Positions 50,685 through 60,583 of a DNA stretch of 64,000 nucleotides are shown here, in pieces. This DNA is from Chthoniobacteraceae bacterium (lineage in GTDB: Bacteria; Verrucomicrobiota; Verrucomicrobiia; Chthoniobacterales; Chthoniobacteraceae). The DNA is taken from positions 56,603 through 120,602 of the forward strand of contig CANIWM010000008.1 in assembly GCA_947471505.1 (NCBI GenBank). The letters are read 5' to 3'. The notes under the pieces were generated by a model. It had not been told where the DNA came from. It saw only the letters and a program-made list of their open reading frames with translations, and did no database searches. The stretch's first letter is position 1, and every line of letters begins with the position of its first letter. The translations under genes and the position numbers were made by a program.

Positions 50685-52636
50685 AAACGCTCCGCAAATA
50701 TCTTCTCCGTCCACGGGTCGCGTGTGTGCTCATTAGCGTGGTGGTGCTCGCGGCGGTGCTCATCGTGAGGGCGCAGGGCTGGCTGCAAGTGCCGGAGTTG
50801 CTGGTGTATGATCATTTGGTGAAAGGGCGAACGCTTTTGGAATCGAAAGACGACCGGATCGTGCTCGTCGGCATCACGGAGGATGACCTGAAGACGTATG
50901 GCCATCCCCTGAGTGACCGGGAGCTGGCGAAGGTGCTGCGGGGAATCGATGCGCAGAAGCCGGCAGTGATCGGGCTGGACCTTTATCGGAACTTGCCGGA
51001 GCCGCGGGACAAGGCGGGGTTTGCGGAGCTGGATGCTGCGCTGAAGGAGCTGAAGCGGGTGGTGGGAATCACGAGGCTAGACTATTTTGCCGGGCCGCCC
51101 TCGTTGGATGAGGAACCAGACCGAGTGGCGACGAACAATTTGCCGAAGGATTTCGACGGGGTGTTTCGGCGCGGGTTGTTGATTGGGGAGCATAAGCTGG
51201 ATGAACCGGTGCCGAGTCTGAGTCTGGCGGTGACGTTGGCGTATTTGCGGGAGATCAACGTGCCGTATGATTTTGTGGCGGGGCCGGGGGGTAAAGAGGT
51301 GATGCGCTTGGGGAAGACGGTGTTCCCTCGACTGACGGGGAATGCAGGCGGGTACGTGGGTTTGGAGCCGCCGGACTACGAGTATCTGTGTGATTTTGAA
51401 GCGCCTCGCCGGTTTCGGAATGTGCGCGGTTCGGACCGGCAGAATACGCCTTACGATTACAGTGCCGGGCAGGTGTTGGGTGGAGAGATTCCGGAAGGTG
51501 CGCTGACGGGGAAAATTGTATTTTTGGCGACGGTGATGGAGAGCATCAAAGACAGTAAGCCGACGCCAGTGGACAACAATTTGCGAGGCGTCGAGCAGCA
51601 TATCATGATGACGCATCAACTCTTGCGCACGGCGCTGGATGGAGCGGCTCCGATGTCGTGGTGGCCGGAATGGGCGGAGGTATTATGGATTGCGGGTGCG
51701 GCGCTGGTTGGCGGAGGCGCGGGGCTGCTGCTAAATTCACCGTGGAAGATTGCGCCAGCGCTTTCGCTGTTGCTGGTGGTGTTGTATTTCGCGGGGGTGT
51801 TCGCCTTTTCGCAGCGGGTGTGGATTCCGATCGCTGCGCCTATTCTTGCGTGCGCGGTGGCGGCGACGCTGGTGACTTCGCTGGTGGCATATTTGGAGAG
51901 CATGGAGCGCGGAATGATGAAGTCGATTTTCTCGCGACATGTTTCGTCTGCGGTGGTGGATGCGCTGATGGATAGCCGGGAGCAGTTTGTGGATGGCGGG
52001 CGGCTGATGCCGCAGCGGCTCGTGGCGACGGTCCTGTTTACGGACCTCAAGGGTTTCTCGACCACGTCGGAAAAGATGGACCCCGCGACGCTGATGGACT
52101 GGATGAATGACTACTTCGACGGCATTGCTTCGCGCGTCGATGTTTTCGGAGGGATTATCGACAAATTTATCGGCGACGCGATGATGGGCGTGTTCGGGAT
52201 TCCCGTGGGCCGGAAGACGGAGGCGGAGATGGACCTCGATGCGAAGCACGCCGTGGAGTGTGCGCTGGCGATGCGGGCCGCACTGGCGAGGCTGAATGCG
52301 GAGTGGCGTGCGGAGGGCCGCCCGACTACGGCGATGCGGATCGGGATTCATACCGGGGAGCTGGTCCTGGGGAGCGTGGGGAGCAAGGAGCGGCTGGAGT
52401 TCACGGTACTCGGTGATACCGTGAATACTGCGGCACGGCTGGAAGGCGCAGGCAAGGATGTGGGCGAGGATGCCGCGGGCACGGAATGCACGATCCTCAT
52501 CAGTGATGCCACTTGCCAGAGGCTCCACGGGGGTTACGATACGCGCCTGATCGGGCCGCTGAACTTGAAAGGAAAAGCCGACCAAGTGATCGTCCACAGC
52601 GTCCTCTCATCCACCAAAGAACCAACCGTAATATGA
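50681..52636 (+). CDS. CHASE2 sensor - class III adenylate cyclase
   Basis: A 651-residue transmembrane sensor enzyme. A membrane helix (ACVLISVVVLAAVLIV, about 14-29) is followed by the extracytoplasmic CHASE2 domain (to about 330; DDRIVLVGITEDDL and PAVIGLDLYRNLPEPRD are typical) and three closely spaced membrane helices. The cytoplasmic cyclase domain carries metal-binding D455 (FTDLKGF) and D499 (KFIGDAMMG), spaced 44 residues, and FTVLGDTVNTAARLE. It should make cAMP. Start GTG at 50681 overlaps CHAT; the stop overlaps the DUF928 start, so the three are coupled. The signal sensed is unknown. Confidence 0.92.
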   Translation: MKTLRKYLLRPRVACVLISVVVLAAVLIVRAQGWLQVPELLVYDHLVKGRTLLESKDDRIVLVGITEDDLKTYGHPLSDRELAKVLRGIDAQKPAVIGLDLYRNLPEPRDKAGFAELDAALKELKRVVGITRLDYFAGPPSLDEEPDRVATNNLPKDFDGVFRRGLLIGEHKLDEPVPSLSLAVTLAYLREINVPYDFVAGPGGKEVMRLGKTVFPRLTGNAGGYVGLEPPDYEYLCDFEAPRRFRNVRGSDRQNTPYDYSAGQVLGGEIPEGALTGKIVFLATVMESIKDSKPTPVDNNLRGVEQHIMMTHQLLRTALDGAAPMSWWPEWAEVLWIAGAALVGGGAGLLLNSPWKIAPALSLLLVVLYFAGVFAFSQRVWIPIAAPILACAVAATLVTSLVAYLESMERGMMKSIFSRHVSSAVVDALMDSREQFVDGGRLMPQRLVATVLFTDLKGFSTTSEKMDPATLMDWMNDYFDGIASRVDVFGGIIDKFIGDAMMGVFGIPVGRKTEAEMDLDAKHAVECALAMRAALARLNAEWRAEGRPTTAMRIGIHTGELVLGSVGSKERLEFTVLGDTVNTAARLEGAGKDVGEDAAGTECTILISDATCQRLHGGYDTRLIGPLNLKGKADQVIVHSVLSSTKEPTVI

Positions 52637-53346
52637 AAGCCACTATTCTCGTCGCACTCATCACCGCCACGGCATTTGCCCAAGAGCCCGCAGCGACGAA
52701 GCCGAAGCGCACGCTTTTGAAATACACGCCTCCGCCATCCGCGGCGACGGGTGTGCGCACCGATGGAGATGGCGGTTCGCGCACTGGCGGCGCGAAGCTG
52801 CCCACGCTCTTAGTGCTCACGCCGGACCACGTCGCCATGACCACGCAAGCGCAGCCATCGCTCTTTTGGTTTCAGTCCGGCCCCGCGCCGAAGGATGTCG
52901 CGTTGAGGTTTGAGCTGACCCTTGTCGATCCAAAGAGCCCGAAGCCGCTGCTGAAAGTGGGCACTGCACTCGCGGAGCAAAAGGACGGCGGCGCTGGCAT
53001 CCATCGCATCCAGCTCGCCCGGCAGAAGGTTACACTGGAGCCCGGCATCGCGTATAAATGGAGCGTCGCCCTTGTGCCCGACGCGAAGAACCGTTCGCAA
53101 GACCTCGTCGCCAGCGGAATCATCCAAATGATGGCACCCACTCCCGAGCTTTCCGCTGAGTTGGGGAAAGCGGACACCGACAAAGCCTCAGCCTACGCCG
53201 CGAAGGGCGTGTGGTACGACGCGCTCTCCGCGCTCTCGGACCAAATTGATGCCGCTCCGAAAGACGCTGCCTTGCGAGCCGAGCGCGCCGATTTGCTCCA
53301 ACAAGCGGGACTGAAGTCTGCTGCTGAGTTTGAACGGAAAAAGTAA
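52633..53346 (+). CDS. secreted DUF928-like protein
   Basis: A 237-residue exported protein with a signal peptide (MKATILVALITATAFA). The central part LPTLLVLTPDHVAMTTQAQP, then SLFWFQS and the later EPGIAYKWSVALVPD segment resemble DUF928, known mostly from cyanobacteria. A C-terminal helical stretch (about 185-237) looks like one TPR unit. It starts with a 4-bp overlap with the cyclase and is the last member of the coupled operon. Function of DUF928 is not known. Confidence 0.72.
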   Translation: MKATILVALITATAFAQEPAATKPKRTLLKYTPPPSAATGVRTDGDGGSRTGGAKLPTLLVLTPDHVAMTTQAQPSLFWFQSGPAPKDVALRFELTLVDPKSPKPLLKVGTALAEQKDGGAGIHRIQLARQKVTLEPGIAYKWSVALVPDAKNRSQDLVASGIIQMMAPTPELSAELGKADTDKASAYAAKGVWYDALSALSDQIDAAPKDAALRAERADLLQQAGLKSAAEFERKK

Positions 53347-53539
53347 CCGCGCCCCACAGAAGTATGATCGATAGCCTCGAATTCCGGTCGCCTACCTCCG
53401 CTCTCACTGCCGGCTCCGAGCTTCAGCCTTGGCTTCGCGATGGCAAAGGACGCAGGTCGGCTGAAATCTTATGGGCGAATTATTATTCTTTACGTACTAA
53501 TAAACCGTAGCGTATGGCATTCATCATAATAACCATAAT

Positions 53540-55828
53540 ATGATTGAAACACTCGAAACTCGCATCGCCCCCGCAAACCTCACATGGACAGGAGCATTCG
53601 ATTCGCACTGGGCAATCGGTGCGAATTGGAGCGGCGGTATCGCACCGGTAGGCGGCGATACGCTTTTCTTTGACGACGCCGGAGTGGGCTCCGCTCTCAT
53701 CAATGACACCGTTTCCGGCAGCACGTACAGCATCATTTTTAATGCCAACACTCATCCTTATTCCATCACCGGAAATAGCGTCGCTCTCGGCGTGAGCGGG
53801 CTACAGCACCTCGGTGCCGCACCTCTGAGCATCGGTCTCACGCTCGTTGGCGCAGGCAGCGTCACGCAAGACTTGGGCGACTTCACGTTGACCGCGAGGA
53901 ACTACTTCACCGGCGGCGTCTTCCTCACCGGCGGCACGCTCAAAATCAGCAGCGACGGAAATCTCGGCGCAGTGTCGGGCAGCGTGTATATGGCCGATGG
54001 AGGGACTCTGGAAGTGCTCGGCTCGGTGAGTTCTGCGCGGAACTTTTCCGTCAGCAGCCTTATAAACTTTGTCGTCCCCGCCACGAAGACCCTGAACCTC
54101 ACCGGACTCCTCTCCGATGGGCCGCTCGCTGGCTTCCCCATCCTCTCGGGCGGCGGGAAGCTCGTCTTGGCAAACAACGCCAGCACCTTCACCGGCACGC
54201 TCACCGTCGGCGCAGGCAGCGTGGAGTTTCGCGGCGTGACGACCACGCTCACCGGCCCCGGCTACGCCGATGTCGAGTATGTCCCCGGCGGGAGCAATCT
54301 CGCCTCTATCACCCTGCGCCAAACGGACCTCACCAGCGTCCTCACCGTTGGCAGCATCGCGCGCCCATTGCCGACCCAGCTCGCGAAAATCACCAGCATC
54401 GGTTCGTCCGCACACATCGGCTCGATCCAGCTCAACCGGAACCTCGTCTTTGGCGATGGAATCGCCGATGTTACGCCCGATTTGTCCATCGCTGGAAAGG
54501 TGGCGAACGTCACAATGTTCGACGTGAATCCAAACACGATCCTCAAATTTGGCTCCGGCCTCCCCTACGACATCACGACGGATACCACCACGCCCGACAC
54601 CTATAACAACAACCCCAACATCACCCTCCGCGACGTGCTCGGCGCGGGCGTGACGATTGATATTACGGGCGACGGCACGCCCGGCGGCGTCGGCGGCGGG
54701 GGGCTCGGCACACTCTCCGTGCGCGAGTGGCATTTCCCCGGCGTGATCAAGACAACGCAGAGCATTGATAAGTTCATCGTCATCCGTGGAGACAACTTGG
54801 CCGTGCTAGAAGTGGACAAATTCCACGTCGGACTGCTCACCACCGCAAACGTCTCTCTCATCACCGTCCTTAACGGGAAGTGGAACTCCTCGGGCAGCGC
54901 CATCGAAGGCTACGTGGATACCTTTGATGTGGGTGGATTCGCCACCGCAGCTTCGCTCTCCGCTGGCTATATAAAGACGCGATTTTCCGTCGCAGGCTCG
55001 CACTTGGATCCCGGAAATGTCGCCCTCGGCGGTATCGTCACCCTCACTTCCACCTCGGCCTCCGCAACGTTCGATGTGCGCGTTGGTGATTTCACCGGGA
55101 CCATCAATGCGCTAGGCTCGATTGCCGCATTCACCGGGACCGGAAATTTCAGCGGCTCGCTTATCGCCAACGCCATCGCGACGAAAGTGCAGGCGCTCAA
55201 ATTTGTCGATAGCAACGCCATGAACGCCCGCATCATCACAAAGACCGGCGGCATCGGCGAAATCGTCGCCTCAGCGGGAGGGATGACAAAAACCACTGTG
55301 CAAAGCGCGGGCAACATCGGCTCTATCACGCTCAAAGGCGCGGGCAACGCGGGCTCTATGATCAGCAGCACCGTCACCGCGAAAGGTTCCATCGGTGCGG
55401 TGAATATCGGCACCTCTGGCACCGCTTCAAATCTCGGCGCCTCGGTCATTTCCGTCGGCACATTCATCGGCGACATCTCCATCTACGGAGTGATCGCCCG
55501 CTCCACCATCGCTGCTGGCATCGCCCCCGGAGCCGACGGTGTGTTTGGAAATCCCTACGGCGTCGGACCGAACGTGGACACGGCGATCAACGGCGGTGGA
55601 GCCATCGGGAAAATCTCGCTCTCCGCAGCAGCGTTCAGCGGCAAGGGCATCGCCACGGACAACGGCATCGCGCACAACAACGCCGTGCTCGGCGGATCGA
55701 TTGGGGGCGTCTTCCAGCTTGGCACCTCGGTCGCAAAAATCGCCGCCTTCAACGCAGCCAACACCGCGCGCGACCTCCGCAGCGTCGGCGGGCCACTAGC
55801 TGACGACCTGCTTTTCTTCACCTTCTAG
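53540..55828 (+). CDS. large beta-repeat surface protein with an LExR-type N-terminal motif
   Basis: A 762-residue Gly/Thr/Ser-rich beta-repeat protein. It has no classical signal peptide; instead it starts MIETLETRIAPANLTW, matching the I-E-x-L-E-x-R-x-x-P-A type motif found at the N-terminus of giant planctomycete and verrucomicrobial exported proteins. Middle segments (GGTLKISSDGNLG, ASTFTGTLTVGAGSVEFRG) resemble autotransporter-associated beta strands. It is probably on the surface or secreted by an uncharacterised route. It precedes the TpsA gene. A 193-bp AT-rich gap upstream holds its promoter. Confidence 0.75.
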   Translation: MIETLETRIAPANLTWTGAFDSHWAIGANWSGGIAPVGGDTLFFDDAGVGSALINDTVSGSTYSIIFNANTHPYSITGNSVALGVSGLQHLGAAPLSIGLTLVGAGSVTQDLGDFTLTARNYFTGGVFLTGGTLKISSDGNLGAVSGSVYMADGGTLEVLGSVSSARNFSVSSLINFVVPATKTLNLTGLLSDGPLAGFPILSGGGKLVLANNASTFTGTLTVGAGSVEFRGVTTTLTGPGYADVEYVPGGSNLASITLRQTDLTSVLTVGSIARPLPTQLAKITSIGSSAHIGSIQLNRNLVFGDGIADVTPDLSIAGKVANVTMFDVNPNTILKFGSGLPYDITTDTTTPDTYNNNPNITLRDVLGAGVTIDITGDGTPGGVGGGGLGTLSVREWHFPGVIKTTQSIDKFIVIRGDNLAVLEVDKFHVGLLTTANVSLITVLNGKWNSSGSAIEGYVDTFDVGGFATAASLSAGYIKTRFSVAGSHLDPGNVALGGIVTLTSTSASATFDVRVGDFTGTINALGSIAAFTGTGNFSGSLIANAIATKVQALKFVDSNAMNARIITKTGGIGEIVASAGGMTKTTVQSAGNIGSITLKGAGNAGSMISSTVTAKGSIGAVNIGTSGTASNLGASVISVGTFIGDISIYGVIARSTIAAGIAPGADGVFGNPYGVGPNVDTAINGGGAIGKISLSAAAFSGKGIATDNGIAHNNAVLGGSIGGVFQLGTSVAKIAAFNAANTARDLRSVGGPLADDLLFFTF

Positions 55829-55901
55829 CATGAACCCGCTTTCTCGCAGCTCCGCAGCAGAGGGCACCGGCCTCAGACATGCTGACTTGCGAGGAAATGG
55901 G

Positions 55902-58697
55902 GTGAGACTTCGCCACATCCTTCAACTACTTATCGCCACCACGGCCGCGTTCGCCGCAGATGTCGTCATTCCAGACACCTGCGGAGTGCGGAGCGGCGCG
56001 AACCTCTTCCACACCTTCTCCGAGTTTAACATCGGCGTCGGCGACACGAAGACCTTCACCCAAACGCAGAGCGGCACCATCTCCACCGTCTTCGCCCGCG
56101 TCACCGGCGACACTCGCTCGCAGATAAAAGGCACTCTGCGCTCCACCATCCCCGGCGCAGATTTCTACCTGTTCAACCCCAACGGCATCACCTTCGGTCC
56201 GGCCTCCACCGTGGATATCCAAGGCTCCCTCACCCTCACCACCGCCGACCACCTCACCTTCACAGACAGCAAAAACTTTTCCAAAACCACCCCGTTCAAT
56301 CGAGACAGCCTCAGCGCCGCGGCGGTCCGCAGCTTCGGATTCCTCAGCAACGCGCCAAGCTCCATCGAGATTTCCAGCACAGATTTCGCGATGAAGCCGG
56401 GCCGCGCTTTCACCGCTATCGGCGGCGACATCGGGATTAAAAGAGGCAGCGCAGCCGACAATGGCGGTAACAGCCCGAACCGAGCAGCCATCAAGGTTCC
56501 CGGCGGGCCAGCCATCCTCACCAGCGTCGCCGCAAAAGGCGATGTCGCCCTCAATGGACAGCTCACCGCCACCGGCCCCCGGCGGCGGGGCGCAGCAGGC
56601 ATCTCGATGGATGAAGCGTCCATAGACAGCAGCGGCGACCAAGGCGGCGGCATCACCATCCGAGCGCCGAAGCTCACACTCAAAAAAGCCGGCATCGCCT
56701 CCACCACATCCGGCACCGGCACCGGCGGGATTCTGCAACTCTCCATCACCGGCAAACTCGACATCCTCAGCGACGACAGCAGCATCGGCACGCAGACCGA
56801 CGGGCGCGGCACAGCAGGCGAGGTAAAAGTGAACGCGGGCAACGTACGCATCATCAAAGGCTTCCTCGGCAGCAAAGCCTTGGCCGACGCCCATAAAGAC
56901 GCCGCCGCAGGCCGCGTCAGCATCCGCGCCGGGCAACTCACACTCACGAGCGGTGGAAAAATCACCGCGAACACCGGAGGGGCCGGTCGCGCCGGAAATG
57001 TCCGCGTCCGAGCCGGTGAGCTCGCCCTCGTCCACAGAGCAAGCATCGGCTCCAGCACCATCGGCGATGGGCACGGCGGCAACGTCACCGTCGCCGCCAA
57101 CACCCTCCGCATCGAAAGCGGCGCACGCATCGAAGCCAACACCACCGGCAGCGGCAGGGGCGGCAAGGTCGCCGTCGCCGCAGGCACCCTCGCGCTCGAC
57201 GGAAAGAACGACCCTCGCGGCACCGGCATTTTCACCAACAACGACTCCCCCGACCGCCAAACTCTCGGCGGCAGCATCGCCGTCCGCGCCGACACACTTT
57301 CCATCCGCGACGGCAGCCTCATCACTACCCGCCTCACTGGCCCTGGACGCGCAGGCGATGTCGCCGTAGCCGCACGCGACCTCACCATCGCTCGCGACGG
57401 GGCTGACCTTTTCACCGGCATCGCCGCAGACGCCGCACTTGAATCCACCGGCACCGGCGGGAATGTGCGCGTCCTCGGCGAGCACATCACCGTCGCCGAC
57501 GGCGGGCAAATCTCCTCCAATACCGCCGGGCACGGACTAGGCGGCGATGTCTCCGTAGTGGCCCGCGAACTCACGCTCACGGGCGGCCAACTCCCAAGCG
57601 TCATCGGCACCGAGAGCCAATCCAAGGGCATTGGCGGCGACGGCGGCGACGTCTCCATCGACGCGGAAAAACTCACCATCCGCACCGGAGGCCGCATCTC
57701 CGCCAGCACCTTCGGCTCGGGCGCAGCGGGCGATGTCCACGTCCGCGCTGGCCAAGTATTCATCAGCGGCGGAACCAGCCGCCAAGGCACCGGCATCCTC
57801 TCCGAAAGCGTCTCCCCCACGCAGCCCGGCGCAGGCGGCACTGTCTGGCTCGACGCCGACACACTCACCCTCGCGGAAGGTGGACGCATCTCCGCAGGCA
57901 CCTTCGGCCCCGGCGACGGCGGCGACCTCAATATCACCGCCCGCTCCGCATTTTTCGCCCCAGGCAGCAGCGACCTTTTCACCGGGCTCCTCGCCGCCAG
58001 CCGCTCCACCACCGCCGCCGGAAAAGGCGGAAACATCCACGCACAATTCGGCACGCTCGCCCTCGAAGGCGGCAGCATCTCCGCCACCACCGCCGGGCCC
58101 GGCGCGGGCGGCAGCGTCTTCGTCGAGGCGGGAAATATCACGCTCGCCCAAGCCTCCAGCATCGAAGCCGCAGCCACCCGCACAGGCACGGCGGGAAGCG
58201 TAACCCTCACCTCCGCCACGACTATCGCGCTCAGCGACGGCAGCAGCATCACCGTCCGCTCCGCCCTCAGCGACGCCGGCTCCATCCGTCTTATCGCACC
58301 GCAGCGCATCGCCCTGCAAGACTCCACCATCCTCGCCGAAGCCGGGCTCAACGGCGGCGACGTCTTCATTGACCCGCAATTCGTCATCCTCGACCACAGC
58401 CTCATCAGCGCCAACGCCATCCTCGGCGCTGGGGGAAATATCATCCTCATCTCCGATACGTTCCTCGCCTCCGAGAGCGCCATCACCGCGTCCTCCGAAG
58501 CCAGCGTGCAAGGCACCATTGACATCCAAAGCCCCGACGCCCAGCTCGCCAACGCGCTCACCGCCTTGCCCGGTGGCATCCTCGGCACCGACATCCGCCT
58601 CTCCGAGCGTTGCCCCATGCGCCTCAGCGCGGAGCTGAGCAGCTTCCTCGTCATCGGTCGCGGCGGCCTACCGCCCGCGCCGGAAGACCTGCGCTGA
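55902..58697 (+). CDS. TpsA exoprotein with filamentous-haemagglutinin N-terminal domain
   Basis: A 931-residue secreted beta-helix protein. After a signal peptide (MRLRHILQLLIATTAAFA) comes the two-partner-secretion domain: FHTFSEFNIGVGDTKTF, VFARVTGDTRSQIKGTLRST, then IPGADFYLFNPNGITFGP, the hallmark NPNGI-type motif. The rest is Gly/Ala-rich repeats of the right-handed beta-helix type. I chose GTG 55902, which has a GAGGA ribosome site 6 bp upstream and gives the clean signal peptide; an in-frame ATG at 55830 would add 24 residues. It is exported by the TpsB encoded convergently downstream. Confidence 0.87.
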   Translation: MRLRHILQLLIATTAAFAADVVIPDTCGVRSGANLFHTFSEFNIGVGDTKTFTQTQSGTISTVFARVTGDTRSQIKGTLRSTIPGADFYLFNPNGITFGPASTVDIQGSLTLTTADHLTFTDSKNFSKTTPFNRDSLSAAAVRSFGFLSNAPSSIEISSTDFAMKPGRAFTAIGGDIGIKRGSAADNGGNSPNRAAIKVPGGPAILTSVAAKGDVALNGQLTATGPRRRGAAGISMDEASIDSSGDQGGGITIRAPKLTLKKAGIASTTSGTGTGGILQLSITGKLDILSDDSSIGTQTDGRGTAGEVKVNAGNVRIIKGFLGSKALADAHKDAAAGRVSIRAGQLTLTSGGKITANTGGAGRAGNVRVRAGELALVHRASIGSSTIGDGHGGNVTVAANTLRIESGARIEANTTGSGRGGKVAVAAGTLALDGKNDPRGTGIFTNNDSPDRQTLGGSIAVRADTLSIRDGSLITTRLTGPGRAGDVAVAARDLTIARDGADLFTGIAADAALESTGTGGNVRVLGEHITVADGGQISSNTAGHGLGGDVSVVARELTLTGGQLPSVIGTESQSKGIGGDGGDVSIDAEKLTIRTGGRISASTFGSGAAGDVHVRAGQVFISGGTSRQGTGILSESVSPTQPGAGGTVWLDADTLTLAEGGRISAGTFGPGDGGDLNITARSAFFAPGSSDLFTGLLAASRSTTAAGKGGNIHAQFGTLALEGGSISATTAGPGAGGSVFVEAGNITLAQASSIEAAATRTGTAGSVTLTSATTIALSDGSSITVRSALSDAGSIRLIAPQRIALQDSTILAEAGLNGGDVFIDPQFVILDHSLISANAILGAGGNIILISDTFLASESAITASSEASVQGTIDIQSPDAQLANALTALPGGILGTDIRLSERCPMRLSAELSSFLVIGRGGLPPAPEDLR

Positions 58698-58699
58698 AC

Positions 58700-60583
58700 T
58701 CAGAACGCGTCGCAAGAAACCGTAAAGTGCCACCCTGCGTCTTGCAGGCTTCGCTCCCCGCCGCTCTCCGCGAGGCGGACGAATGGGTGACCCCAATAAA
58801 TCGTGGCTTGAATGTGCTTCACCGGGTTCACGATGAGGCCGAGGCCGCCGCTCCAGATTGTCTCGTTGTGGTCTTCGAGTTTGTTCACGTCCCAGCCCGT
58901 TCCCCAGTCGATAAACGGCGCGAGAGTCACAATTTGCGTGCCGTCTTTCCGCAGCCAGAGTGGCACCCGCAGTTCGATGGATGCGAAGACGCCGTTGTCG
59001 CGCAGGAGTTGATTTTCGCGGTACCCGCGCACGCTATGCAGCCCGCCAATGCTGAACTGTTCGGGGGAAAGAAGCGGCTCGTCGCTGAGTTGCACGTTGG
59101 CGCGGATGACGAGTAGCGATTCCCGCAAGAGCCGCGCTGCGCCTTGCTCGGGCTCGGCGGGCGGTTTGCCGTCGTCGAAAATTCGGCGCATGTATTGCGC
59201 CTGTCCGAGCCACGAGAAAAACTTGCTGTCGGGAATCTCGGGATCGAAGCCGGTGCCAAAACCGGACGACGTGCCGGAGGCAAGAGCCGGGTCGTAGCGC
59301 GTCGAATCCAAACGGTATTGGCCGAGGCTAAAAGTGGAGCGCACGGAGAGGACTTCGAGCTGGCTACGGTGGACCCATTCCAGCCCGAGGCGCCACGCAA
59401 AAACGTCCGTCTCGCCCTCGATTGCGCCAGGGGAAAAGCTGAATCGTTTCCCCAGCAAATACGTCTCGCTGTGTTTGCGCTCGGCTCCGGCAGTGATCGC
59501 TACGGCGTCGTTGAGCGTCTCGATAAGCGGCTGGCGAAGCGTCAGCCCAAACTCTTCGGATTTGCTGGTGATGCCGAGCGTGGCGAACGTCTCATCGACG
59601 ATGCTCGCGTCGTTTCTCCCCGCGTGAACTGTGAGCGTCGTAGCCCACGGCGAGACGGGAAATTCGTAGCGTGCGGAGAGGTTGTCCGCCTCGCCAAACT
59701 CGACTGTGCCATCCCGCATCCAGCGCAGTGCGCCCCATCGAAGTTCGAGCGGATCGTTGTGGCCGGTGACGTTCAGCATCTCCGCGCGAATCTCGCCGTA
59801 GCCCTCACCCACGCTAGGCGGGCGCTGATTACCGAGCGTGAGCCCGAGGCGAAAAGGGTGGCGCTCTTTCACGATGACATCGAGGACGCTATCGCCGGAC
59901 ACGAGCCCCGGTTTTAGCTCCGCGTTGATCTGCGTGATGCCGGGATTCTGGCGCAGCAATTGCAGGCCCGTTTTGAGTTGGTTAAAGTTCACCGGATTCC
60001 CCGCCGCTCGCGCGAGTTGCCGCCGCAGCCACCGGTCTCGAAACCAAAAGTTCCCGTGCAAATCAACCTCCGTCAGCCGCCCTTCCACGATCTGAAAACA
60101 GACGACGCCACCCGCGACATCCTGATCCGGCAGCAGGGCACCGGAGCTGATGTAGCCTGCGTCGATGTAGTGCTTCGTGATTGCGACCCGCGCCGCTTCC
60201 AAGTCCTCACTCGTGATCTGCCGATTAGTGAAAGGCGCGACGAGTCTCGCCATCTCGCGCTTTGAAAAAACGGTGTTGCCGGTGAACTCAAAACGCCTCA
60301 CTACGATCTTCAGCGCGGTCTCTGCCTCAAATTCAAGCGGCGGCAGAACCGGCACAATTTGCTCCGGTTCAAGTCGCAAGCGCAACGGTGCCGGCTTCCC
60401 CTGCGCGGGCGTATCCGGCAGCAGCGGAAGTTCCTCGGGAGTGAGCATCCTTTCCTCAATCACCCCCGGCGCAGTCGGGAGCGGCGGTTCGACTTGTGGC
60501 AACTGTAGCTCTTGCCCCGATGCGACAAGTTGCGCGGCGGCGTGGGCAAAGAATATGGCAGATGTAAGGCGACGAAGCGACAT
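58700..60583 (-). CDS. TpsB outer-membrane transporter (ShlB/FhaC/HecB family)
   Basis: A 627-residue outer membrane protein. Signal peptide MSLRRLTSAIFFAHAAAQLV, then a proline-rich linker, POTRA domains (VVRRFEFTGNTVFSKREMAR and FQIVEGRLTEVDLHGNFWF), and a 16-strand-barrel-like C-terminus with the FhaC motif SVRGYRE near 510 and the ending WHFTVSCDAF. It translocates the TpsA protein across the outer membrane. The ATG at 60583 gives the signal peptide; a longer upstream frame is not supported. It converges on TpsA with only 2 bp between the stops. Confidence 0.9.
   Translation of the reverse strand: MSLRRLTSAIFFAHAAAQLVASGQELQLPQVEPPLPTAPGVIEERMLTPEELPLLPDTPAQGKPAPLRLRLEPEQIVPVLPPLEFEAETALKIVVRRFEFTGNTVFSKREMARLVAPFTNRQITSEDLEAARVAITKHYIDAGYISSGALLPDQDVAGGVVCFQIVEGRLTEVDLHGNFWFRDRWLRRQLARAAGNPVNFNQLKTGLQLLRQNPGITQINAELKPGLVSGDSVLDVIVKERHPFRLGLTLGNQRPPSVGEGYGEIRAEMLNVTGHNDPLELRWGALRWMRDGTVEFGEADNLSARYEFPVSPWATTLTVHAGRNDASIVDETFATLGITSKSEEFGLTLRQPLIETLNDAVAITAGAERKHSETYLLGKRFSFSPGAIEGETDVFAWRLGLEWVHRSQLEVLSVRSTFSLGQYRLDSTRYDPALASGTSSGFGTGFDPEIPDSKFFSWLGQAQYMRRIFDDGKPPAEPEQGAARLLRESLLVIRANVQLSDEPLLSPEQFSIGGLHSVRGYRENQLLRDNGVFASIELRVPLWLRKDGTQIVTLAPFIDWGTGWDVNKLEDHNETIWSGGLGLIVNPVKHIQATIYWGHPFVRLAESGGERSLQDAGWHFTVSCDAF

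Noticed and set aside
55926..58654. Very long minus-strand open frames (535 and 829 residues) antisense to tpsA
   Set aside because: They are mirror images of a GC-rich, repeat-rich gene; their composition is low-complexity (Ala/Gly/Pro) and they lack any domain, while the plus frame has a clear signal peptide and TPS domain.
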